NCBI GenBank assembly: GCA_013695775.1
Contig: JACCZV010000114.1
Location: forward strand, 1-5,500
Source of the DNA: Chitinophagales bacterium
GTDB taxonomy: Bacteria; Bacteroidota; Bacteroidia; Chitinophagales; UBA10324
Direction of reading: 5' to 3'
DNA length: 5,500 bases
In this document: in pieces, positions 1 to 5,500 of the stretch
Layout: each line of letters starts with the position of its first letter
Numbering within the stretch: position 1 is the first letter of the stretch
Position numbers and translations under genes: made by a program
Notes under the pieces: model-generated
What the model was told of the DNA's origin: nothing
The model's input: only the letters and a program-made list of their open reading frames with translations
The model's database searches: none

Positions 1-87
1 GTTAACTTCGGGGGAAGCAAAGACCGATTCTTGAACAAGTATAAGAATAAGAAAAGAGATGAATGCAGGCGTAATTTTCTTTTTCAT
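1..87 (-). CDS. N-terminus of an exported protein with signal peptide (partial, identity unknown)
   Basis: The reverse strand from the ATG at 87 reads 29 open codons to the window edge. The start has a typical Sec signal peptide: a basic n-region (MKKK), a hydrophobic core around residues 9-18 (FISFLILILV) and a signal-peptidase I site VFA|SPEVN, with cleavage predicted between A24 and S25. There is no lipobox cysteine, so the product should be periplasmic, outer-membrane or secreted rather than a lipoprotein. The leader just upstream is AT-rich without a Shine-Dalgarno sequence, and a -7-like promoter element lies about 28 bp upstream. Only five mature residues are visible, so the function cannot be assigned. 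It points the same way as the PAP2 gene but is about 180 bp away and probably has its own promoter. Confidence 0.7.
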   Translation of the reverse strand, partial: MKKKITPAFISFLILILVQESVFASPEVN

Positions 88-114
88 GATTATTATTTAA
101 AGTTAGTGAAGCCG

Positions 115-122
115 CAAATGTA
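115..122 (-). promoter_or_regulatory. Candidate Bacteroidota -7 element for the exported-protein gene
   Basis: The minus strand reads TACATTTG here, a full match to the TAnnTTTG -7 consensus of the Bacteroidota primary sigma factor. It would place the transcription start near 109, about 20 nt before the ATG at 87, a sensible leader length. No TTG -33 motif is visible at the usual distance, so the assignment rests on the -7 element and its position. An AT-rich region can produce such a match by chance. Confidence 0.35.
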
Positions 123-221
123 TATAAAATCTATAGAAAAGGTAGAATTGTAAAATTATTTTTTTTCTTAATTATGAATTCGGAGTATGTCGGCAGATGA
201 ATATTGAGAACTTGGTCCTAC

Positions 222-256
222 AGGAGGAGAAATTGGAGTACTATGAAGATCCTCCT
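222..256. repeat. Short inverted repeat (7-bp arms, 21-nt loop)
   Basis: AGGAGGA at 222-228 is perfectly complementary to TCCTCCT at 250-256. The loop between them contains the palindrome AGTACT (237-242). It lies 15 bp beyond the stop codon of the minus-strand PAP2 gene, so a role at the end of that transcript is possible. No U-run follows the stem on the minus strand, so it does not look like a standard intrinsic terminator. The rest of the 88-270 intergenic stretch holds only an AT-rich tract (including a run of eight T at about 160-168) and the -7 element at 115-122. Confidence 0.3.
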
Positions 257-270
257 AATGAATACCAATA

Positions 271-954
271 TTACTCTTCATTTGAAGATATGAATCTATT
301 AAAAAGAGATATTTTTCTCAATAACCAAAACGATAAAATAATCCACGCGAACCCAAAGCAATAGCCTGCTATCACATCTGTTGGATAGTGAACATGCAGG
401 ATGATCCGGCTAAGCCCGATCAATAAAGAGAACAATAGTAGTAGGATTGAGATGATCCATTTCGGCCATATGTTCATCTTTCCATCAACAATAAGATAAA
501 TTAATACACAGCTAAAAACGAATGAGGAGATGGCATGTCCACTGGGGAAACTGAATGTGGTGATCCCTTTCACAAAGTGTGAATCAGGCCGGCTTCGGTG
601 AAAAAACTCCTTCATCACAAACGTTAAAGCCGTGCTCGTTAATGCTATTACTGAAATATCAATGGCTTGTCTTAGTTTCCTTTTAGATATCAGGTAAGCA
701 ATCAATAAGAGATAGGCGGGCAATAAGAAATTTCTGGAACCGAAAAAGGTCGTTACCTGCATCAGATGAATGAGGCTAAGGTTTGAGAATGGCGATAATA
801 AACCAAATACCCTTTTGTCGAATCCGTTTTCATTTTCAAAAACCGCTTCTTCGGCAATCAGGCCGAACAAGAAAAGCGAAAGGATGAACATGGCAATGAC
901 GACAAGCATTTTAAGTGTCACTGCCTCTAAAAAATTTTTTAGTTTTTCTTTCAC
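271..954 (-). CDS. PAP2-family membrane lipid phosphatase
   Basis: An integral-membrane phosphatase of 227 residues, the usual size for the family. All three parts of the phosphatidic acid phosphatase type 2 signature are intact: K115-x6-R122-P123, P137-S138-G139-H140, and S182-R183-x5-H189-x3-D193. H189 would be the nucleophile and H140 the acid/base. About six hydrophobic helices are visible (roughly 15-35, 77-90, 98-114, 141-157, 166-183 and 194-213), which puts the active site at a membrane face. The family dephosphorylates phosphatidate, phosphatidylglycerol phosphate or undecaprenyl diphosphate; the sequence does not decide which. The start is GTG at 954: an in-frame TAA lies four codons upstream (964-966), and the only early ATG (codon 16) would remove the basic N-terminus before helix 1. 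The gene follows the lipid kinase gene by 58 bp on the same strand with no clear terminator between, so co-transcription is likely. Confidence 0.95.
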   Translation of the reverse strand: MKEKLKNFLEAVTLKMLVVIAMFILSLFLFGLIAEEAVFENENGFDKRVFGLLSPFSNLSLIHLMQVTTFFGSRNFLLPAYLLLIAYLISKRKLRQAIDISVIALTSTALTFVMKEFFHRSRPDSHFVKGITTFSFPSGHAISSFVFSCVLIYLIVDGKMNIWPKWIISILLLLFSLLIGLSRIILHVHYPTDVIAGYCFGFAWIILSFWLLRKISLFNRFISSNEE

Positions 955-1012
955 CTCATCACATTATATTTTAGCATGTACAAGCAAACGGGTGCAGCTA
1001 TATTCCTGCATC

Positions 1013-1933
1013 TTATATATAATTCAACAAAGCTTTCTCTTGTGGCTTATCGGCAGGAAGCATGACTCTTAGAGATGCCGGAAGAATTTTCGCATTCAAC
1101 CCCTTTACCTTTCCCCGGTATTCACCATCAACCTGGAAGTAAGCATGGTGACGGGTGGCGATAGTAACCTGCTGTGCTTGTATAATCTCGATTTTATCCG
1201 GATCAAAAGGCTTATGGGTGATCACCATCTTTAACAGTTCCCATACAGATAGTTTTCGTATAATTACCAGCTCAAACTTACCATCATAAAGGTCACCTTC
1301 AGGATTAATGATGGCTCCGGTTCCGTAAGTACGGGAATTAGCCACTACCACCATATATGCACTTCGCACGATGTGATCGTCAGTGGTTGTTATTTCAACC
1401 AGCATATATCTTTTCTCTGACAACACTCGGAAGATTGCCTTGGTGTATCCCCACATTCCCCGACCCTCGTTTTTGTCATAATGTTTTATGAGCAAAGCAT
1501 TCAGGCCAATGTCGCTAAGGTGAATTGATATTTCCTTATCATTGATCATAATCACATCAATATTCTTCAAGACGCCGTTATTTATTACTTCTATAGCCTC
1601 ATTCAAATCCACGGGGATGCCAAGCTCCCGAGCCATTCCATTTGCCGACCCTGCCGGAACAATGCCTAACGTGATGGTAGTGTTGAGTAGTTGCTCGGCA
1701 ACCATCTTAATAGTGCCATCACCGCCCACAGCAATCACTTTATCGGGTTTATGATTGTCAATATTTTCTTTTATTTCGGTTTCATCATTCTTGCCGTTCA
1801 GAATATGAAGGGTTATTTGGTGGGGACTATTGCTAAAGCGATTTTGAATTTCAGTTTCCCAATCCTGGTTTTGCTTGCCTCCGGAAATTGGATTGATTAC
1901 AAATAGTAATTTTAATTGCTCGTTAATAGCCAT
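1013..1933 (-). CDS. Diacylglycerol/lipid kinase, YegS/DgkB/LCB5 family
   Basis: A soluble lipid kinase of 306 residues, the usual length for the family. It carries the DAGK catalytic fold: the nucleotide-binding NPISGG at 14-19, the signature GGDGT at 70-74, and GIVPAGSANGMA at 90-101. The C-terminal beta-sandwich lobe contains the conserved GDLYDGKFEL (213-222) and VDGE (268-271), with acidic residues expected to help bind metal. The family uses ATP to phosphorylate diacylglycerol to phosphatidate; relatives act on sphingoid bases, ceramide or other lipids, and some Bacteroidota make sphingolipids, so the substrate is open. There are no membrane helices, so it should act at the inner face of the membrane. 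The ATG at 1933 is chosen because it leaves a short lead-in to the first beta strand (LKLLFVINP). An ATG at 1948 would add five residues. The frame stays open to 2020, but that would overlap the divergent gene. It probably heads an operon with the PAP2 gene. Confidence 0.95.
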   Translation of the reverse strand: MAINEQLKLLFVINPISGGKQNQDWETEIQNRFSNSPHQITLHILNGKNDETEIKENIDNHKPDKVIAVGGDGTIKMVAEQLLNTTITLGIVPAGSANGMARELGIPVDLNEAIEVINNGVLKNIDVIMINDKEISIHLSDIGLNALLIKHYDKNEGRGMWGYTKAIFRVLSEKRYMLVEITTTDDHIVRSAYMVVVANSRTYGTGAIINPEGDLYDGKFELVIIRKLSVWELLKMVITHKPFDPDKIEIIQAQQVTIATRHHAYFQVDGEYRGKVKGLNAKILPASLRVMLPADKPQEKALLNYI

Positions 1934-1964
1934 ATTACTGCGCAACATTAATTGAAACTCATAG

Positions 1965-3026
1965 ATGCAAACTACTAAAACTAAATACAACAATACAAAG
2001 ACGGAGGAAGTCCGGATCACATGGAGGCAAAAGTTTATGGAATGGCTTCGGCTGAGCAGCGAACTAACTGTAAAACTCTATCATGGATATGGCAACGCTC
2101 AACATTCTATTATTTTCGGCCATGTCCTTTCTCTGCGTCCCTTATCCCGAAAAAATTACAGAAAAAATTTTCTTATCAACCTACTCGCATTAATCCGACT
2201 GTTTATTGTAAGGCCTGTAGAGGGGGCTCAGTTACGTTTAAGATCCGGCAAAGCATTGATAACGGAGACCACCGATGCAGGAGGCTTTTTTAAATTTGAA
2301 TGGGAAACTGAAGATCCTTCTGCATTCGGATGGCAGGAGGTAGAAGTAGAATTACTAAATGCTGCCGGTGAGGTAATAAAAGTAGGTCGTGGTTCAGTGT
2401 TCATCCCGCACCTTACGCAGTATGCATTTATCTCCGATATAGATGACACTTTTCTAATTTCTCATTCGTCAAGCCTTCGTAAGAGGTTGTTTGTTTTATT
2501 TACTAACAATCCTCGCAGCAGAAGGCCATTTGAAGGTGTAGTAAATCATTACCGTTTGCTGATGAATGCACAGACAAATGAAGCAGAGCCGAATCCTTTC
2601 TTTTATGTATCAAGCAGCGAATGGAACTTGTATGACTACTTGGTGGAATTTACCAGGGTAAATAAATTGCCGGAAGGAGTGTTCTTGTTGAACACCTTAA
2701 AGGTTTTTAGCCAGATGATGAAGACAGGCCAGAACAACCATGGTACAAAATTTACCCGCATTGTTCGGATACTGGAGGCTTTTCCAAATCAAAAATTTAT
2801 TTTACTGGGCGACAGCTCACAGCACGATCCCGATATATATGCCTCTATTGTGGAACATTTTCCGGGAAAGATACACGTGGTATACATCAGGGATACTTAT
2901 CATGCGAATAAGGAAAAAGTAGAGAAGATCTTAGCTAAGCTCGAAAAGGCTGGCGTACAGTTTTCTTTCTTTAATCACAGTGCAGATGCTATAAAGCATT
3001 CGAAAGAGATTGGATTAATTGAATAA
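1965..3026 (+). CDS. APP1-type phosphatidate phosphatase (DUF2183 domain protein)
   Basis: A 353-residue protein of the App1 family, whose yeast founder is a Mg2+-dependent phosphatidate phosphatase giving diacylglycerol. The HAD-like catalytic domain starts near 153: D158-I-D160-D-T162 matches the DxDx(T/V) nucleophile motif; VSSSEWNLYDYL (215-226) is the family's S-x-W-N-L-Y block; K262 in HGTKFTRI is the likely motif III lysine; and LLGDSSQHDPDIY (280-292) is the family's acidic metal-binding block. Residues about 84-147 look like a small beta-sandwich domain (VEGAQLRL, then TDAGGFFKF), a common N-terminal partner in bacterial members. Before it, a basic stretch (61-68) leads into a hydrophobic segment (69-83) that could dock on membranes. 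No signal peptide is seen, so it is probably cytosolic. The ATG at 1965 is used; the ATG at 2037 (residue 25) is a real alternative. It diverges from the lipid kinase gene and may share a transcript with the peptidase gene 48 bp downstream. Substrate is inferred from family. Confidence 0.92.
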   Translation: MQTTKTKYNNTKTEEVRITWRQKFMEWLRLSSELTVKLYHGYGNAQHSIIFGHVLSLRPLSRKNYRKNFLINLLALIRLFIVRPVEGAQLRLRSGKALITETTDAGGFFKFEWETEDPSAFGWQEVEVELLNAAGEVIKVGRGSVFIPHLTQYAFISDIDDTFLISHSSSLRKRLFVLFTNNPRSRRPFEGVVNHYRLLMNAQTNEAEPNPFFYVSSSEWNLYDYLVEFTRVNKLPEGVFLLNTLKVFSQMMKTGQNNHGTKFTRIVRILEAFPNQKFILLGDSSQHDPDIYASIVEHFPGKIHVVYIRDTYHANKEKVEKILAKLEKAGVQFSFFNHSADAIKHSKEIGLIE

Positions 3027-3074
3027 CCTGTGGGAGCAGCACTCCAGAACTACTTTCTAAATTATAGATGGTTA

Positions 3075-4976
3075 ATGAAAAATTTTCTTCCAATTCTGAT
3101 CTCTTATTTGATAATTCAGCAGAATTTAATTGATCGGGTTCAGGCGCAACCTTTATATATTCCACGAAACGTGGCTGAAGCCTTTGAAAATAAAACGCGG
3201 GCACCAGAGGGAAATCCAGGAATAAATTACTGGCAGAACCGTGGAGATTATGCCTTAAAAATTTCCTTTGACCCCGAATCACTGTTGCTGAATGGAAAAG
3301 AAACGATTACTTATTACAATGACAGCCCTGACACACTGAAAAAAGTTGTCATTCATCTTTATCCTAATTTTTATAAAAAAGGCTTTGCACGCAACTATCC
3401 TATTAATCGTGAAGATGAAAATGAGGGAGTGACCCTTGAATCATTGTCCATAGGCAAAGAACAATTCGAAATCACAGAGACCGCTAAGGTGAGCTACAGC
3501 GGCACGAATCTTACAGTATTACCAGATGCTTATATTTTACCGAAAAGCAAAACAGTTTTTAATATCAGCTGGCATTATACTGTGAATAAGGGATCGCACG
3601 TAAGAACAGGTCTTGTGGATTCATCCACCTTTTTCCTCGCATACACTTTTCCGCGAATAGCTGTATATGATGACATTGATGGTTGGAATGAATGGGATTA
3701 TGTGGGTATGCAGGAATTTTATAACGACTGGGGATCTTTTGATGCTGAAATATCTGTTCCACGTGGCTTCATAGTTTGGGCAACAGGTGAATTGCAAAAT
3801 GCTGCAGAAGTTCTTAGCAGGAATTGTTTTAGCAGATATCAACGTGCACTTATTTCAGATCAGATAGTTCATATCATTGATAGTTCCGATTACAAATCAG
3901 GAATTGTAACGGCTGATGCCTCGCAACTCACATGGAAATTCAATGCGAAAGATGTTACCGATTTTGCTTTCGCTTTAAGTAACCATTATTTATGGGATGG
4001 AAGCTCCATCACAGTGGATTCTGCAATTGGCAGAAGGGTTTTTGTTGATGCTGCTTACAACAAAGATTCGAAAGATTTCTTTGAGGTGGCTGATGTAGCA
4101 AGGAAATGTATTGACATCATGAGCCACAAGTATCCAGCGGTTCCCTTTCCATTTCCCAAACAAACCATTTTCAACGGGCTTGATCAGATGGAATATCCTA
4201 TGATGGTGAACGATAACTCAACTGATACCAGGGAGGAGATGGTGCAGCTTACATCACATGAGATAATACATGCCTACTTTCCTTTTTATGTAGGAACAAA
4301 TGAAACCAAATACGCTTGGATGGATGAGGGGTGGGCTACAATTGGAGAGTCTGTTATTTCCCCCATGCTCGGCGAGCCGGAAGACGATGGCATCTACATG
4401 CGTAGCAGCTATGAGAGAATAGCCGGCACTGATGAGGAGATGCCGATGATTACAAATTCGCAATTAATTTATGGTGGAACATATTTCACCAATTCTTATG
4501 GTAAGGCTGGAATCTTTTATTGGGCGCTGCAGCATCTGCTTGGCGATGAACTTTTCTTTAATGCTTTGCATGAATATATAAATCGATGGCATGGCAAACA
4601 TCCTACACCTTATGATTTCTTCAACACATTCAACAACGTCTCAGGTAAAGATCTGAATTGGTTTATCAGACCCTGGTTTTTTGAAACCGGTTATCCCGAT
4701 CTTGCTATTAAAGAAGTGAGTTTTCTAAATGCGAAATGGAAAGTGATAGTTGAGCGAAAAGGAATTATTCCCGTGCCTGTGTTTCTTACTTATATTTTTC
4801 AGAATGATTCCACCATTGAAGTTGATGCAACTGCTGAAGTTTGGCAAGAGGGTAAAACAGAATTTGTAATAGAAAAGTACTTATCAGGAAAATTAAAAGA
4901 GGTGAGACTTGGGAGCAGCTATGTTCCCGATATAAATCATGATGACAACCGGTGGGAAATCAACAATTCACGGTAA
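3075..4976 (+). CDS. Exported M1-family zinc metallopeptidase (aminopeptidase-like)
   Basis: A 633-residue peptidase of the gluzincin M1 family. Residues 1-24 form a signal peptide (hydrophobic FLPILISYLII, cleavage RVQA|QPLY), so it acts in the periplasm or outside. An N-terminal beta-saddle (about 54-300) precedes the thermolysin-like domain with the zinc site H395-E-x-x-H399 and E418 exactly 18 residues later, in WMDEGW. Y475 in SYGKAG fits the transition-state tyrosine. The GxMEN exopeptidase motif is replaced by DQMEYP (370-375), keeping the key glutamate E373; this form occurs in Bacteroidota-type M1 proteins. The final ~90 residues form a small beta-rich domain; the long helical C-terminal domain of PepN is absent and I see no type IX secretion tail. 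The ATG at 3075 is chosen because it starts the signal peptide. The frame opens at a GTG at 3030, which would put 15 polar residues in front. Substrates are unknown. Confidence 0.95.
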   Translation: MKNFLPILISYLIIQQNLIDRVQAQPLYIPRNVAEAFENKTRAPEGNPGINYWQNRGDYALKISFDPESLLLNGKETITYYNDSPDTLKKVVIHLYPNFYKKGFARNYPINREDENEGVTLESLSIGKEQFEITETAKVSYSGTNLTVLPDAYILPKSKTVFNISWHYTVNKGSHVRTGLVDSSTFFLAYTFPRIAVYDDIDGWNEWDYVGMQEFYNDWGSFDAEISVPRGFIVWATGELQNAAEVLSRNCFSRYQRALISDQIVHIIDSSDYKSGIVTADASQLTWKFNAKDVTDFAFALSNHYLWDGSSITVDSAIGRRVFVDAAYNKDSKDFFEVADVARKCIDIMSHKYPAVPFPFPKQTIFNGLDQMEYPMMVNDNSTDTREEMVQLTSHEIIHAYFPFYVGTNETKYAWMDEGWATIGESVISPMLGEPEDDGIYMRSSYERIAGTDEEMPMITNSQLIYGGTYFTNSYGKAGIFYWALQHLLGDELFFNALHEYINRWHGKHPTPYDFFNTFNNVSGKDLNWFIRPWFFETGYPDLAIKEVSFLNAKWKVIVERKGIIPVPVFLTYIFQNDSTIEVDATAEVWQEGKTEFVIEKYLSGKLKEVRLGSSYVPDINHDDNRWEINNSR

Positions 4977-5054
4977 GAAAAAATGCTGTAAGTTGATAAA
5001 CCATGAGGCTGGTTCTCTTTCAGTTACAAAAAGCGGAATTTATCTTAGAGATAA

Positions 5055-5082
5055 TTTGTTCCCGATAACTGAATTAATTTTG
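5055..5082 (+). promoter_or_regulatory. Candidate Bacteroidota promoter for the thiolase gene
   Basis: TAATTTTG at 5075-5082 matches the -7 consensus TAnnTTTG perfectly, and TTTG at 5055-5058 can serve as the -33 element. The spacing of 16 bp is a little shorter than the usual 19 or so. Transcription would start near 5089, giving a leader of about 38 nt before the ATG at 5127. The leader ends in an A-rich stretch (5109-5123) as is usual for genes in this phylum that lack Shine-Dalgarno sequences. The rest of 4977-5126 holds nothing else I can support. Confidence 0.45.
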
Positions 5083-5126
5083 CCCTTCACTGCCTGAATA
5101 ATTTCTATAAACAAAATAATAATTAG

Positions 5127-5500
5127 ATGAATGAAGTATTTATTATGTCAATAGCCCGAACACCAATTGGTAGTTTAGGGGGTGTTATCTCCACCATCAC
5201 TGCACCGCAGTTGGGTGCTATAGCAATAAAAGCAGCGATGCAGCGCGCGAAAATTAATCCTGACCAGGTGCAGGAAGTTTATATGGGCAACGTGCTTAGT
5301 GCAAATGTGGGCCAGGCCCCTGCTCAACAGGCTTCTATTGCTGCAGGAATCCCAACCAATACTCCCTGCACCACCATTAATAAAGTATGTGCTTCGGGAA
5401 TGAAGTCTATCATGCTCGGCGCACAATCCATCATGATGGGCGTAAATGACGTTGTAGTGGCCGGCGGAATGGAAAGCATGTCGAATACTCCTTACTATCT
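5127..5500 (+). CDS. Acetyl-CoA C-acetyltransferase (thiolase), N-terminal part
   Basis: The first 124 codons of a thiolase, cut by the right edge of the window; family members are about 390 residues. It opens with MNEVFIMSIARTPIGSLGG, the standard thiolase start. The acyl-enzyme signature NKVCASGMKSIMLGAQSI lies at 85-102, with C88 as the nucleophilic cysteine that takes the acyl group. GGMESMSNTPYY (113-124) is typical of the acetoacetyl-CoA thiolase (AtoB/ACAT) branch. The enzyme joins two acetyl-CoA into acetoacetyl-CoA or runs the reverse in fatty-acid breakdown; the visible part does not show direction, and the C-terminal catalytic residues lie outside. An in-frame TAG directly before the ATG (5124-5126) fixes the start at 5127, apart from a less likely internal ATG at 5145. 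It follows the peptidase gene by 150 bp and probably has its own promoter (5055-5082). Confidence 0.95.
   Translation, partial: MNEVFIMSIARTPIGSLGGVISTITAPQLGAIAIKAAMQRAKINPDQVQEVYMGNVLSANVGQAPAQQASIAAGIPTNTPCTTINKVCASGMKSIMLGAQSIMMGVNDVVVAGGMESMSNTPYY

Noticed and set aside
222..245. AGGAGG followed by ATG at 243 as a Shine-Dalgarno-led gene
   Set aside because: The spacing of about 15 nt is too long, the frame closes after 16 codons, and the other genes in the window do not use Shine-Dalgarno sequences.
965..989. Sigma70-like TATAAT and TTGCTT upstream of the PAP2 gene on the minus strand
   Set aside because: The spacing between the two hexamers is only 13 bp, the -10 sits about 10 bp before the start codon, and the host appears to use the Bacteroidota consensus instead.
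770..1072. 100-codon plus-strand open frame
   Set aside because: It lies antisense to the PAP2 and kinase genes, both of which have complete catalytic motifs; its translation is low-complexity serine/phenylalanine-rich with no recognisable domain.
1907..1914. TAATTTTA as a -7 element for the APP1 gene
   Set aside because: It has one consensus mismatch, a 16-bp spacing to TTG, and lies inside the kinase coding sequence, where AT-rich codons can give such matches by chance.
4999..5014. Hairpin AACCA-tgaggc-TGGTT after the peptidase gene as a terminator
   Set aside because: The stem is only 5 bp with two G-C pairs and is followed by CTCTTT, not a solid T-run; too weak to call.
5175..5426. 83-codon minus-strand open frame
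   Set aside because: It is the antisense shadow of the thiolase gene, whose active-site cysteine signature falls within the same stretch on the plus strand.

Overview
The window looks like an ordinary chromosomal stretch from a member of the Bacteroidota, perhaps Chitinophagaceae-like. This rests on moderately low GC, A/T-rich leaders without Shine-Dalgarno sequences, two matches to the Bacteroidota -7 promoter element TAnnTTTG, a signal peptide ending in the A|Q junction common in this phylum, and the types of protein encoded. The taxonomic placement is inference. I see no tRNA, rRNA, CRISPR array, insertion sequence or phage gene.

Layout from left to right. (1) Positions 1-87, minus: the first 29 codons of an exported protein with a clear signal peptide. 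(2) 88-270: an AT-rich intergenic stretch with a probable promoter for that gene and a short inverted repeat. (3) 271-954, minus: a six-helix PAP2-family lipid phosphatase with all three catalytic motifs. (4) 1013-1933, minus: a soluble YegS/DgkB-type diacylglycerol (lipid) kinase, 58 bp upstream of the PAP2 gene and probably in its operon. (5) 1965-3026, plus and divergent: an APP1-type (DUF2183) phosphatidate phosphatase with an intact DxDxT site. (6) 3075-4976, plus: an exported M1-family zinc metallopeptidase, 48 bp downstream. (7) 4977-5126: an intergenic region with a good promoter candidate. (8) 5127-5500, plus: the first 124 codons of an acetyl-CoA C-acetyltransferase (thiolase), cut by the window edge.

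The most notable feature is three adjacent enzymes of lipid-phosphate chemistry: one kinase that would make phosphatidate (or another phospholipid monoester) and two unrelated phosphatases, one cytosolic APP1 and one integral-membrane PAP2, that could remove the phosphate. Kinase and PAP2 are transcribed away from APP1, with start codons only about 31 bp apart. This suggests a local unit for diacylglycerol/phosphatidate (or sphingolipid/lipid-carrier) turnover. Substrates cannot be read from the sequence. The M1 peptidase and the thiolase have no obvious tie to this unit. I found no clear sign of a wholly new system; the remaining observations concern start sites, promoters and motif variants.
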